A DNA stretch of 64,000 bases from Prevotella sp. (GCA_017469955.1 JAFUFJ010000004.1:124001-188000); one strand, 5' to 3'; shown: positions 1-9,568, counted from the first letter of the stretch. Numbers and translations: made by a program. Notes: generated by a model from the letters alone, not told the origin.

Positions 1-1
1 C

Positions 2-1465
2 AACCTCATCTTTGAGGAAGCTGAACATAAAGAAGGTGAGAGTATCGAGATAGGGAAAACCGGCGGTAATGACAGTAATTGGTATCGTGAACCTATGCGA
101 CCTCAGATTCACTTCACACCTGCCAAGAACTGGATCAACGACCCTAACGGCATGGTTTACGCCGATGGTGTCTGGCACCTCTATTATCAGTACAATCCCT
201 ACGGCAACAATTGGGGCAACATGTCTTGGGGACATGCCACATCAACAGATCTTTTCCACTGGAAAGAACAGCCTGTTGCCATCGAACCAGATGCACTGGG
301 ATACATCTATTCCGGCTCAGCTGTGCTTGACAAAGACAACACTTCTGGGTTCGGAAAGAATGCCATCGTGGCCATGTATACTGCTCATGGAGCCCATGAA
401 CAGCAATGTATCGCCTACAGTACTGATGGAGGTATGACCTTTACTAAGTATGAAGGCAACCCTGTTATCAAGAACACAACCCACGGCGACTATCGCGATC
501 CTAAGGTTGTTTGGGATGAAGACACCCATATGTGGTATTGCATTTTCGCCCTCGGAGATGAGCATACTGCCCAAATATGGAAGTCTTCCGACCTGAAATC
601 GTGGACTCTTTGTTCTACGTTCTCTGCCGGCTCTTATGCAGGATGCAACCGCGGAGTGTGGGAATGTACCGACCTTTTTCCTGTTACTTACAAAGGAGAG
701 CGCAAGTGGATTCTCACGGTTAACGTCAGCGACGGGGGCCCTGTTGTCGGATCTGGCACCATGTACTTTGTAGGAAATTTCAACGGGCAGCGTTTCACCG
801 CAGACCGTTATGACTATCCTCTATGGGAAGATCACGGCATGGATGATTATGCTTCTGTCACTTGGAGCAACACTGGTTCCCGGTTAATATGCATTGGTTG
901 GATGAACAATCAAGCCTATTCAGGCAATTATCCAGTGTCGCCTTGGCGGTCATGCATGACCCTTCCCCGGGAAATGGTACTTGAAGAATACAATGGACAA
1001 CCTTTATTGAAAACCACTATCGTGAAGGAAATCGAAAGTATTGCAGACGCTTGGCAGCCTGTTTCGGCTCGTCAGCTTGACGTAAAAGACGCCTACCAAC
1101 TCAACGTTACCGTCAACATGACTGCAGACTGCTCCATCACTTTGGCCAACAGGCAAGGGCAAGAATACGGGATTCGTGTGGATGCTGCCCGTCGCGACCT
1201 TGTCATCAACCGTGGAGCCAAGACGGGAATCACCAGTTTCTCCGGCAACTTCCCCATCACATCCATGCGGTCTTCACTCTATACTGACAAAGAGCAGGTA
1301 ACGCTATGTATCTATGTTGACCAGTCAAACGTAGAAGTGACAACCGAAGACGGGTCTGTCATCATGTCGACGCTTGTCTTCCCTGAAAGTCTATACGACC
1401 AAGTTATCATTACGGGGCAGGAAGCCAAGGCTCAGGTTCGCAATCTCCGACGCGTATGGGACTAA
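2..1465 (+). CDS. Glycoside hydrolase family 32 fructosidase, 5'-truncated by the window edge
   Basis: GH32 enzymes hydrolyse fructans (levan, inulin) or sucrose by a retaining mechanism. The reading frame is open from base 2, well before the first ATG at 95, so the gene starts outside the window and that internal ATG is probably not the start. Counting from that Met, the three GH32 signatures are visible: WINDPNG with nucleophile D16, the RDPK stabiliser D135, and the WEC motif with acid/base E190. A beta-sandwich tail follows to the stop. An FG-GAP protein gene starts 53 bases downstream, and the same pair recurs at 4242-8062, so this is part of a fructan-use locus. Family assignment is firm; endo or exo action and levan or inulin preference cannot be read from the sequence. 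Confidence 0.93.
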   Translation, partial: NLIFEEAEHKEGESIEIGKTGGNDSNWYREPMRPQIHFTPAKNWINDPNGMVYADGVWHLYYQYNPYGNNWGNMSWGHATSTDLFHWKEQPVAIEPDALGYIYSGSAVLDKDNTSGFGKNAIVAMYTAHGAHEQQCIAYSTDGGMTFTKYEGNPVIKNTTHGDYRDPKVVWDEDTHMWYCIFALGDEHTAQIWKSSDLKSWTLCSTFSAGSYAGCNRGVWECTDLFPVTYKGERKWILTVNVSDGGPVVGSGTMYFVGNFNGQRFTADRYDYPLWEDHGMDDYASVTWSNTGSRLICIGWMNNQAYSGNYPVSPWRSCMTLPREMVLEEYNGQPLLKTTIVKEIESIADAWQPVSARQLDVKDAYQLNVTVNMTADCSITLANRQGQEYGIRVDAARRDLVINRGAKTGITSFSGNFPITSMRSSLYTDKEQVTLCIYVDQSNVEVTTEDGSVIMSTLVFPESLYDQVIITGQEAKAQVRNLRRVWD

Positions 1466-1518
1466 GACTTATGCCTTACACACAAGCAAAAACAGTAATA
1501 TTTTAATAAACTTACAAT

Positions 1519-4005
1519 ATGAAAAAAGTTCTGATTCTGGTTCTTGTAGCAATGGTATCCATTGCTGCAAATGCACAACTCATTGACAAACAAAATCCAT
1601 ATCTGACTACATGGATGCACAACCAAGACCCATATACCGTAAAAGCCATGGTCTTCAATGACGGTGTTTTTTGGGCCGACTATGCCAACAATGGCGGACA
1701 ATCGGGTGTCTTGCTTGGCACACCTCCCACTGATAGCAATGGAAAAGAATGGTATGAGGCCGGCTATACCCTGACCAATTACAGTGAGGATATAGCCTGG
1801 GAAGACCGGGTTGCCCCCTTCGGAACGGGAACTTGGGCTGGCGATAATATTCTGGCCGACCTCTATTTCCGCCGTTCTTTTACACTTGACAGTCCTATAG
1901 AGGGTCCCGTTGTTCTGGCTGGAGCTATTGACGACGGTCCGGCTGAAGTCTATCTTAATGGCGTTCTTCTTGCAAAAGTCGAAGATGCCAACCCCGACTG
2001 GAGTGAAAGTGCCATGTGGATCCTCACCGAAGAGCAGAAAACTGCCATAAAGACCGACGGCACAGAAAACATTCTTGCCATGCATGTCCACAACGACTGG
2101 GGCGGTTCTAATGCCGACGCAGGTCTCTATCCCGGCAACAAACCCCTGCCAATCCTCATCACCCACAACTGGGCTTCTCAGTTGAACAACATCACGTCCA
2201 TCGATCTTTTCAATGACGGAAAGCGGGAATTGTTCCTTGCCGGCCGTGACGATAACTTTGGAAATCGCCACATGTGGCTGCTTCGCAACATCGAAGGAGA
2301 ATGGAATGAGATCGAGAATCCTCTCAATTGTGCCGACCATCCTGCCTATAACGTCTGCGACTTCAATGGCGATGGCAATATGGATCTCGTACTATTCGAA
2401 GACAATCTTCCCAATAGCGACGATATTGCCAACAACTCTTACTACAACAGCAAAGGCGTTTATCTCGGCAATGGCGACGGAACTTTCACCCAATTGCCCG
2501 TTGTTGTCGTTGACGAATATCAGTATCTGCCAGCCAATTTTGGCGAGCCTTTCACCAATGTCTACATGCTTCGTTCCGGAGCTGTGGCCGACTTCAACAA
2601 CGATGGTCTGCCAGATATCGTCGGCATTGGCCGAGACCAAAACAACGTAGTCTTGCTTAACCAGGGTATTGAAGACGGTGTTGTCAAGATGCTTCCCGTC
2701 TATTTCGACGACGGAATCAATGAAGGTTACAGCGAGGAGCGTCGCGGACGTTCCTTTGACGGAGGCTTTGTCATGACTGCAGACTTCGACGGTGACGGCT
2801 ACGATGACTTCATCATCTCGGCCAACAACTGGGACTATCGTCAGAACATCTATGAACTTGGTGACATGGAACGCTTCACAGAAGTCTACCTGAATCGTGA
2901 GAAAGGAACCAAATGGAAACGCACATATTGGGGCAAAAACAATCCGTCTGTCTACAATGGAGGATTGGCCATTGCCGACTTTAACAATGACGGTGTGCCC
3001 GACGTCTATGCTTCTGGTGACGGAGGTTTCTTCCCCGGCACGCCCAAAGCCATCGAGTTCACTGGCAATGAAAACGACGGCTATTGGGAAAGAGCCATCA
3101 TGTGTATCAACAACAACGACCAGACAGGAACCTTTACTCCAATGTCTCCGACCGGTTTTGAGCCCCTTCATATCCGCGGATTAAACTCCGTTTCCAATGT
3201 AGCCCATGGCTATGACTGGAACGGAGACGGCCTTATCGACGTCACCCACCAAGGCTGGTGTCCTGATCTTGGTGTACAGACGGGATTCATCTGGCTTGCC
3301 AAAGAAGACGGAACATTTGACAAATCCATCCAATATTCGGGCGGATCCGAGTCGTCAACCACCTTTACTGACTGGGACGGAGACGGCATAAAAGACCTTA
3401 TTACGATTGGCTATTGCGGCGATCGCAACTACGTCAGCCACACTTATAACGACGGGCGCAACTTCATTGTCATACAGGGCGAGACCGCCATTCCTGACGT
3501 TGATGCCCCTGTAGGCATCTCTGTCGAGCAGGCAACTGCCGCTGACAACGCCAAGAACGAGATTGTTGCTTCTTGGGAACGTGCAGAAAATGCTCCGAAA
3601 AACACCACCTTCGAGCTCTATATCCAAAAAGAAGACGGCACCCTTTTGGGCAACTGTCGCGCCTACATCAACGGAGAGAACGAAGGACTTCGCAAGTGTG
3701 AAGAGCCAGGAAACCAAGGAACTTCTACCAAGAAGACGTTCCTGCTTCCCGACGGAACCTATACCATTGGCGTACAAGCTGTCAATGGTCAATACTATGG
3801 TTCTAAATTTGCTACCGCAACCTTCAGTCTTGAGAACGGCACTCTCACCGGCATCAAGGGTGTGAAAGACGGCGATTCCGTTGACAACGGCAATGCCAAG
3901 AGCGCTAAAGGCGGCAAGGTATACAACCTCTTTGGCCAGCGCGTCAACGAAACTTTGTCAAACACCATCTATATCATTGACGGCAAGAAAGTCATCATAA
4001 AATAA
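1519..4005 (+). CDS. Secreted FG-GAP/VCBS seven-repeat propeller protein with jelly-roll and Fn3-like domains
   Basis: 828 residues. A signal peptide (MKKVLILVLVAMVSIAANAQ) is followed by a jelly-roll-like region (about 25-215) resembling galactose-binding folds. Seven calcium-loop repeats of the DxNxDG type follow (about 229, 281, 357, 422, 487, 566 and 618; examples DFNGDGNMD, DWDGDGIKD). Seven repeats suggest an integrin-alpha-like seven-bladed propeller. An Fn3-like domain comes next (about 660-775). The C-terminus (YNLFGQRV ... IDGKKVIIK) is the short tail typical of secreted Prevotella proteins and may act as a type IX secretion sorting signal. No catalytic motif is visible. Sitting directly behind a GH32 gene, it may bind fructan at the cell surface; that role is inferred. 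Confidence 0.85.
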   Translation: MKKVLILVLVAMVSIAANAQLIDKQNPYLTTWMHNQDPYTVKAMVFNDGVFWADYANNGGQSGVLLGTPPTDSNGKEWYEAGYTLTNYSEDIAWEDRVAPFGTGTWAGDNILADLYFRRSFTLDSPIEGPVVLAGAIDDGPAEVYLNGVLLAKVEDANPDWSESAMWILTEEQKTAIKTDGTENILAMHVHNDWGGSNADAGLYPGNKPLPILITHNWASQLNNITSIDLFNDGKRELFLAGRDDNFGNRHMWLLRNIEGEWNEIENPLNCADHPAYNVCDFNGDGNMDLVLFEDNLPNSDDIANNSYYNSKGVYLGNGDGTFTQLPVVVVDEYQYLPANFGEPFTNVYMLRSGAVADFNNDGLPDIVGIGRDQNNVVLLNQGIEDGVVKMLPVYFDDGINEGYSEERRGRSFDGGFVMTADFDGDGYDDFIISANNWDYRQNIYELGDMERFTEVYLNREKGTKWKRTYWGKNNPSVYNGGLAIADFNNDGVPDVYASGDGGFFPGTPKAIEFTGNENDGYWERAIMCINNNDQTGTFTPMSPTGFEPLHIRGLNSVSNVAHGYDWNGDGLIDVTHQGWCPDLGVQTGFIWLAKEDGTFDKSIQYSGGSESSTTFTDWDGDGIKDLITIGYCGDRNYVSHTYNDGRNFIVIQGETAIPDVDAPVGISVEQATAADNAKNEIVASWERAENAPKNTTFELYIQKEDGTLLGNCRAYINGENEGLRKCEEPGNQGTSTKKTFLLPDGTYTIGVQAVNGQYYGSKFATATFSLENGTLTGIKGVKDGDSVDNGNAKSAKGGKVYNLFGQRVNETLSNTIYIIDGKKVIIK

Positions 4006-4023
4006 AAATCTTGAAATAAGCCG

Positions 4024-4052
4024 ACGGCGAGGCAATAAAAAAGCCTCGCCGT
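4024..4052. terminator. GC-rich hairpin after the first GH32/FG-GAP pair
   Basis: A perfect 10-bp stem ACGGCGAGGC/GCCTCGCCGT encloses an A-rich loop 18 bases after the upstream stop. There is no long T tract on either side, so it is a weak terminator or a 3'-end stabilising hairpin. Confidence 0.5.
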
Positions 4053-4241
4053 TCGTTATCACAACAGAGGTTTTTCCGGACATATATCCAAGGCCCTTAC
4101 CTGCTAAAAGCCTATGCGGCGTCCTGTCACGGGATATTTGAGCCGACAGCCATGAGCGGACTTCCCGACAAAAAATCACGCTTATCCTTATCATAATAGA
4201 AGATAACAAAACAACAACACTTTTCAGTCATCACTTCCTTT

Positions 4242-5954
4242 ATGAAGAAACTACTGCTTTTCTGCCTGCTCTGTCTGTTTTCAACCAACCTGTCGGCTGT
4301 CGAAACGACCGTCAAAATGAAAATCATTCATCAGTATCTCAACTTTCCTGTCTCCCACAAAGCAGACCGAAAGGCCATGCGTATTGTTGCCGACGGCAAG
4401 GAATACTGCAGGTTTGTCGTTCGGCTTACGGCAGAAGAGCCCGACTATTGGGTGTTTCAAGACGTGTCGGAATTCAAGGGAAAGACCATCGAGCTCTCGT
4501 TTGACGGCCCGCAGGCAGCCCTTGAACGCATCTGTCAGGACGACACTTTCCCTGGCGAAGAATCGCTCTATCAGGAGGCTTTCCGCCCGCAATACCACTT
4601 TACCACGCGCAGAGGATGGATCAACGACCCCAACGGACTGGTCTATGACCGTTCAAGAGGCGAATATCACTTGTTCTATCAGCACAATCCTTACGAGCGC
4701 GAATGGGAGAACATGCACTGGGGACACGCCGTCTCTACCGACTTGATCCACTGGAAAGAGCTGCCCGACGCGCTCCATCCTGACACGATAGGCACGATGT
4801 TTTCGGGCTCAGCCCTCTTCGACTACGACAATGCTGCTGGCTTCAACCGGCCGGCAAAGGTAAACAAGCGGGGCAAAGTCGTAGAGCCTGAGCAGGTGGC
4901 CATGATCGTATATTACACGGCCGACCATCCTAAATACCAGCGACAGTGCATGGCTTACAGCCTTGACGGAGGGCGTACTTTCACTAAATACGAAGGCAAC
5001 CCCGTCATCGACTCCCACGAACGCTGGCAGAGCCACGACACGCGCGACCCTAAGATCTTCAAGATGCCCGGCGGAAAGGACGCCAAGGCGAAGTATGTGC
5101 TTGTGCTCAACGAGCGCGACGGCCACACCATCTACAATTCAACCGACCTGAAAAACTGGTATCCCGTGAGCCATATCACCGGTTTTTGGGAATGTCCGGA
5201 GCTGTTCGAAGTACCCTCTGCCGATGCCGGCGCTACTCCTTGCTGGGTGCTTTGGGGCGCTTCGGGCACCTATATGCTGGGGCAGTTCGACGGCAACACG
5301 TTCGTTCCTTCCGGACCGAAGCTCATGAACTTCAACGGATCGGCCTATGCAGCCCAGTGCTTCAACCAGCTTCCCGAACCAGAAGGCTCAGGCAAGAGCC
5401 TGCCTGTCAAGATGGCTTGGGGCCGCATTGCTTTCCCCGACATGCCATTCAACGGCTGCATGCTGTTGCCACAAACCCAGGAAGTGCGTCCGACGGCTCA
5501 GGGACCATGTCTCTACAGCTATCCCATCGCCGAGACAGAGCAGCTCTTTACCAAGGTGATTGACAAGGAAAACCTGTCGCAACGCGAGGCCAACGACCTT
5601 CTGAAACCGTTCAACGGCAACGATGTTCTGCGCATCCGCACCACCATCCGCCTTACCTATGCCACCGACGCCTCGCTGCGCTATCGCGGGCAAAGGCTCT
5701 TCGACTACGACATGAACGGCAACCGTCTGCAGGGCGAGTTCTATGTCAATCCGCAACAACCCGGATGCATGGACCTGACGCTCGACCTCTATATCGACCG
5801 CGCCATTGTCGAAGCTTACGTCGACGGAGGAGCCTTCTCCTACTCTTTCCAGCGCGACGTGCACCGCAACGATGCCGAAGGCTACGCATTCTACGGCAAC
5901 CAATTACAGATAAAACGCCTCGAAGTCTTCACGGCCAAAAGCATTTGGCTGTAA
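4242..5954 (+). CDS. Secreted glycoside hydrolase family 32 enzyme (levanase/inulinase-like)
   Basis: 570 residues. A signal peptide (MKKLLLFCLLCLFSTNLSA) is followed by an N-terminal beta domain of about 95 residues, as in many Bacteroidota fructanases. The GH32 propeller has all three signatures: WINDPNG (nucleophile D129), TRDPK (D269) and WECPELF (acid/base E317). A C-terminal beta-sandwich ends near residue 570. It shares WINDPNG, the NPYxxxWxNMxWGH block and the YEGNPVI block with the GH32 at the window start, but carries this extra N-terminal domain. Cleavage would place it in the periplasm or outside, and no lipobox is evident. Substrate linkage is not determinable here. It is followed by its own FG-GAP partner gene. 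Confidence 0.95.
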   Translation: MKKLLLFCLLCLFSTNLSAVETTVKMKIIHQYLNFPVSHKADRKAMRIVADGKEYCRFVVRLTAEEPDYWVFQDVSEFKGKTIELSFDGPQAALERICQDDTFPGEESLYQEAFRPQYHFTTRRGWINDPNGLVYDRSRGEYHLFYQHNPYEREWENMHWGHAVSTDLIHWKELPDALHPDTIGTMFSGSALFDYDNAAGFNRPAKVNKRGKVVEPEQVAMIVYYTADHPKYQRQCMAYSLDGGRTFTKYEGNPVIDSHERWQSHDTRDPKIFKMPGGKDAKAKYVLVLNERDGHTIYNSTDLKNWYPVSHITGFWECPELFEVPSADAGATPCWVLWGASGTYMLGQFDGNTFVPSGPKLMNFNGSAYAAQCFNQLPEPEGSGKSLPVKMAWGRIAFPDMPFNGCMLLPQTQEVRPTAQGPCLYSYPIAETEQLFTKVIDKENLSQREANDLLKPFNGNDVLRIRTTIRLTYATDASLRYRGQRLFDYDMNGNRLQGEFYVNPQQPGCMDLTLDLYIDRAIVEAYVDGGAFSYSFQRDVHRNDAEGYAFYGNQLQIKRLEVFTAKSIWL

Positions 5955-5986
5955 GAGAACAGGGCATGCACGCCCGTACATCTCAT

Positions 5987-6066
5987 ATGTACGAAGCATA
6001 CACCATAGATGTACGGAGCATACCAGCCACATGTATGAAGCATACCAACAGCATGTATGCAGACGG
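5987..6066. repeat. 22-bp periodic array, family 4 (copy 1)
   Basis: Dyad units GTAYG-(3)-CATAC start at 5989, 6011 and 6033, exactly 22 bases apart, with a partial fourth at 6055. The third (GTATGAAGCATAC) is a perfect inverted repeat; nine-base linkers separate them. It fills the gap between the second GH32 gene and its FG-GAP partner. The other copy is at 45221-45298. Confidence 0.85.
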
Positions 6067-6133
6067 TACGACGGGCGTCAGCCCCTGAAAGCCGTCCCGA
6101 CAGCAACGAAACTACCAAACAACAAATCGACTT

Positions 6134-8062
6134 ATGCAAAAGAAAACACCATCACTGGCCTTCACTGCCGTCGTCATGGCCTGCCTCTTTGGCGGTCTTT
6201 CCACGGCAAAGGCACAGACATTCCTCTATCCGGAGTTCTGCCAATATGCCGACTGGGCCGGATACTACGGAGCAGCAACGGCCGCAGACTTTAACAACGA
6301 CGGCTACTGCGACCTCATCATCAGCGGATTCGGACGCTCGGTCACCAACCCTTCTGCCACCAACGACAACGACCGCAAGCGCATGTCGCACGTGCTTCTC
6401 ATCGATCCTACGGCCGACATGCTGAGATGGACGGCCGTCAACGACGCCAAAATAGGGTTTAATGTCACGGACCGCCCGAGCCTGACTCCTTGCGATATCA
6501 ACCGAGACGGACTGATGGACTTGGTTACTTTCGAGACCGTTGGCCACAACGCCACTGACCAACCATACACGTCGGGCTTCTCCAAGCAGGGCATCTTCCT
6601 TGGCAACGGCGACGGAACTTTCACAGCCTTCCAGCCCACAATCCTCGACGAAGAGGGACTTCCCACTGACTTTGATCTCCGAAAATTCGTCTCAGGCACG
6701 GTCTGCGACGTCAACAACGACGGACTGTTAGACATCGTAGGCATCGGATATCAGATACGTTCAGGCGTCGCCGCACGCGACTATGAAACATGTAACTACA
6801 TCCTTGTCAACCTCGGAAACGACACCTTTCAGCAGCAGAACATCTTCGCCGACGGCGATGTCTACCACTTCGAGATGGCGTGGATACAGCACTATGACCT
6901 CAACAACGACGGACTGCAAGACCTCATCATCAGCGGACAATCGAACGACAACGCTGCCCTTGGACGCACAGTAAGATGCCTGGAGCCCGACCAATGTGTC
7001 GAGACTCATTTCTTTGATGTCTTCCTCAACAGCCCGGCATCGCCCGGCACTTTCACCCGCCAATACCTGCAAGACCGCTCTAAATGGGGCTCAAGCACGG
7101 TGTGGGCCATCGGTGAAACAGGATGTTCAATAGGAGATGTCGACTCGGACGGGGTGCCCGATCTCTACCTCGTAGGTTATTGTGGCGACGGTCGCAAGCA
7201 CGACATCTGGGGGCTCTTCCGTGCCACTCTTCAAGACGATGGCTCAGTGAAGTACGACGTAGACTATAGCTGTCCCATCCTTCACGCTCGACCATTGAAC
7301 ACCACATCACAGATGTGTGGTTTCATCGACTGGGACGGTGACGGCAATCTTGACTACTATGCGCCGGGCTGGTATGGCACCTATAACACCCAGACTGCCA
7401 TCATCTATACCAACGAACAGGGCGACGGCACGTTCTCAATGGCCTACAGAACAGGGTCTGGATCGGAACTTTCGTCGTGCTTTGTCGACTGGAATGCCGA
7501 CGGCATTGCTGACCTTTTAGAGATGGGACAGTCGTGGGATGGCAACTTCTTTCTTACCGGAGGCACTCATTTCCAGGCCACACTCAACCCCAACAAGGCC
7601 CCCGTTCGTCCCGAGAAACCTCAGCTCGGCCAGGCTGAAACCGGTGCAGGAAGCGTGACGCTGGCATGGGAAAAGCCCGAGTCGGCCAAGGGAAACGTAA
7701 CGTTTGAATACTGGGTGAAGGATGCCAACGGCCGGCTTGTGACCAGCTGCAATGCCCATATCGGCGGAGCACTCGACGGAAAGCGCAAGACTGTCGGCCC
7801 GGGCAACGCCTGCCAGGCACGCAAAACCACACTTCATCTGCCCAAAGGCAGCTACACTTACGGCATACAGACCGTCGACGGAGCTTACCAAGGCTCTGAA
7901 TTTGCCACAGGTTCGTTTGAGATTCTGACCGACGGAATAGCCGCAGCCGAAGCACCTTCAAGCACGAAGAACAGTATCTACAACACCGGCGGGCAGCGCC
8001 TTTCCGCACCACAAACCGGCGTCAACATCATCAACCGGAAGAAATATGTCATCAAGAAATAG
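6134..8062 (+). CDS. Secreted FG-GAP/VCBS seven-repeat propeller protein, paralogue of the 1519 gene
   Basis: 642 residues. The signal peptide runs to about residue 28 (ends STAKAQ). Seven Asp-rich calcium loops are visible (about 52, 121, 192, 255, 336, 399 and 453; DFNNDGYCD, DINRDGLMD, DVNNDGLLD, DLNNDGLQD, DVDSDGVPD, DWDGDGNLD, DWNADGIAD), again suggesting a seven-bladed propeller. An Fn3-like domain (about 490-600) matches the end of the 1519 protein, and the C-terminus has the same form (NTGGQRL ... NRKKYVIKK). It lacks the N-terminal jelly-roll domain of its paralogue. Its place behind the 4242 GH32 gene suggests duplication of a GH32 plus FG-GAP cassette and a role in fructan capture; that role is inference. 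Confidence 0.85.
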   Translation: MQKKTPSLAFTAVVMACLFGGLSTAKAQTFLYPEFCQYADWAGYYGAATAADFNNDGYCDLIISGFGRSVTNPSATNDNDRKRMSHVLLIDPTADMLRWTAVNDAKIGFNVTDRPSLTPCDINRDGLMDLVTFETVGHNATDQPYTSGFSKQGIFLGNGDGTFTAFQPTILDEEGLPTDFDLRKFVSGTVCDVNNDGLLDIVGIGYQIRSGVAARDYETCNYILVNLGNDTFQQQNIFADGDVYHFEMAWIQHYDLNNDGLQDLIISGQSNDNAALGRTVRCLEPDQCVETHFFDVFLNSPASPGTFTRQYLQDRSKWGSSTVWAIGETGCSIGDVDSDGVPDLYLVGYCGDGRKHDIWGLFRATLQDDGSVKYDVDYSCPILHARPLNTTSQMCGFIDWDGDGNLDYYAPGWYGTYNTQTAIIYTNEQGDGTFSMAYRTGSGSELSSCFVDWNADGIADLLEMGQSWDGNFFLTGGTHFQATLNPNKAPVRPEKPQLGQAETGAGSVTLAWEKPESAKGNVTFEYWVKDANGRLVTSCNAHIGGALDGKRKTVGPGNACQARKTTLHLPKGSYTYGIQTVDGAYQGSEFATGSFEILTDGIAAAEAPSSTKNSIYNTGGQRLSAPQTGVNIINRKKYVIKK

Positions 8063-8069
8063 AGCTGCT

Positions 8070-9320
8070 ATGAAACGAATCATCATCCTTTCCCTGACAG
8101 CCATGATGCTGTTGCCCCTCACAACGAGGGCACAGGTGGTCAGCCTCGACAACCCTGTAGAGCGACTTTACAAGACTTTCTCGGTAATCGGCGACTCCTA
8201 TTCGACCTTTGTAGGCAAGACCGAACCCACGACCAACGCCCAATACTACCCGAGAGAGGGCCTCGACGTCTACGAGCCGGCACAGACTTGGTGGATGCTT
8301 TTCCAGAGGGAAGCAGGCGTGAAGCTTGAGCAGAACAACTCGTATTCGGGCGGAACCATCTGCAACACCTGGTGGAATGGCGATGACGCATCGGCCGTAT
8401 CGTTCGTCTATCGCGAGCAAAACCTGCGCGAAGCCGACCTCATCATCATCGAGGGAGGCACCAATGACAGCAATGCCAACTCGCCCATCGGCAGCTATAA
8501 GTACAGCGATTGGACGGAGCAAGACCTCAAGTCGTTCCGTCCGGCATTGGCAAAGACCATCGACTACCTGCAGAACAAGTATCCGAACTCGAAGCTTCTC
8601 TTCATGCTTAACAACGGACTGAAGAGCGAAATCAACACGTCGGTCAACGATATCTGTGCCCACTATGGGGTGCCGGTGATGACGCTTTCGGGCGTAAGCA
8701 AGGCGCTCGAACATCCTACATTCGCAGGCATGCAGGCCATCAGCCGGCAACTTGTCAGCACGTTGATTGCCGACAGCGACTATCTGATCTACGACGAATC
8801 GTCGAGCAACACCATTCGGCGTGCCGTAGAGAACGCCAAGATATTCTTCCAGATGCCCCTCTACACAGGCCAATGGACCACCGTTTGCCTGCCCTTTGCC
8901 CTCAATGAAGAGCAGCTTCAGCAAGTGTTCGGCCAAGGATGTGTCGTGGCAGAATATGCAGGACAGGCCGAAATCAGCTCCGAAGATCCCACGGAAGCCA
9001 CGATGACCTTTACCAAAGTAAGCCGGACCGAGGCAGCAAAGCCCTACATCGTAAAGCCTACCCTCAGCCGGCAGAAGGGCATAACCGTAGAAGAATTCAC
9101 ACTGACCACCCAGAACGGGGGCACGACTACGGGCGACAACTTCCGCCTGACAGGCTCATTCAGACCGACCAATCTGAGCAGCTCGCTGAAGACTTCATTC
9201 GTTGTCAACAAAGACGGAACGGCCTCAAACGTAGAGAAGAACACCACCCTCGGAGCCATGCATGCCTATATAACCGCACCGTCGGGCATCAAAAAGGTCA
9301 GCATCAACATCGAGGATTAG
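8070..9320 (+). CDS. Secreted SGNH/GDSL-type hydrolase with C-terminal beta domain
   Basis: 416 residues from the Met at 8070, which begins a clean signal peptide (MKRIIILSLTAMMLLPLTTRAQ); the earlier in-frame ATG at 8046 overlaps the upstream gene and would spoil it. SGNH blocks are visible: GDSYS (Ser nucleophile), GGTND (block III) and a late His in LEHPTFAGM. The usual Asp three residues before the His is not obvious, so the catalytic set may be partial. About 150 C-terminal residues (from QWTTVCLPFAL) form a beta-rich domain of a kind common in secreted Prevotella proteins. An esterase acting on decorated glycan at the end of the fructan locus is plausible but inferred. Confidence 0.8.
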   Translation: MKRIIILSLTAMMLLPLTTRAQVVSLDNPVERLYKTFSVIGDSYSTFVGKTEPTTNAQYYPREGLDVYEPAQTWWMLFQREAGVKLEQNNSYSGGTICNTWWNGDDASAVSFVYREQNLREADLIIIEGGTNDSNANSPIGSYKYSDWTEQDLKSFRPALAKTIDYLQNKYPNSKLLFMLNNGLKSEINTSVNDICAHYGVPVMTLSGVSKALEHPTFAGMQAISRQLVSTLIADSDYLIYDESSSNTIRRAVENAKIFFQMPLYTGQWTTVCLPFALNEEQLQQVFGQGCVVAEYAGQAEISSEDPTEATMTFTKVSRTEAAKPYIVKPTLSRQKGITVEEFTLTTQNGGTTTGDNFRLTGSFRPTNLSSSLKTSFVVNKDGTASNVEKNTTLGAMHAYITAPSGIKKVSINIED

Positions 9321-9355
9321 CACCATCCTGCAGCAGAACGCAGGCCATTCGTCAA

Positions 9356-9418
9356 GCAAAACATCATCTATTGCCGGGCAAAACATCATCTATTGGCCGG
9401 CAATAGATGATGTTTCGC
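9356..9418. repeat. 22-bp periodic array, family 2 (copy 1), containing a strong hairpin
   Basis: Three 19-base units start at 9356, 9378 and 9400 with 3-base linkers (CGG, CCG). The first is GCAAAACATCATCTATTGC; the third is the reverse complement of this type. Units two and three therefore form a perfect 15-bp hairpin (9381-9395 with 9401-9415, loop GCCGG), which could end transcription of the SGNH gene. The convergent HU gene lies beyond. Confidence 0.85.
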
Positions 9419-9502
9419 TTTCTGAACCCACAGCCTTCATCCCCGGAACAGGCAGGGAAACAGACCATCAGGAAGTCCTTTCCCGCCGAAAGGCATCAAA
9501 GA

Positions 9503-9533
9503 AGGCGGTCGCTACGATTGTAGTCGACCGCCT
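9503..9533 (-). terminator. Hairpin downstream of the HU gene
   Basis: A perfect 9-bp stem AGGCGGTCG/CGACCGCCT lies 35 bases beyond the HU stop. On the minus strand it is followed by CTTCTTTGATG, a modest T-rich stretch. Confidence 0.6.
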
Positions 9534-9568
9534 GTTGCCTGTGATAAATTCTTTACAAAGAGAAGAAC

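Noticed and set aside
8046..8069. Earlier ATG for the SGNH hydrolase
   Set aside because: It overlaps the upstream FG-GAP gene and places eight polar residues before a clean signal peptide that starts at 8070.
9356..9418. CRISPR array
   Set aside because: The 22-bp periodic arrays lack unique spacers of 26-72 bases, the linkers are only 3-9 bases, and no cas gene is present.
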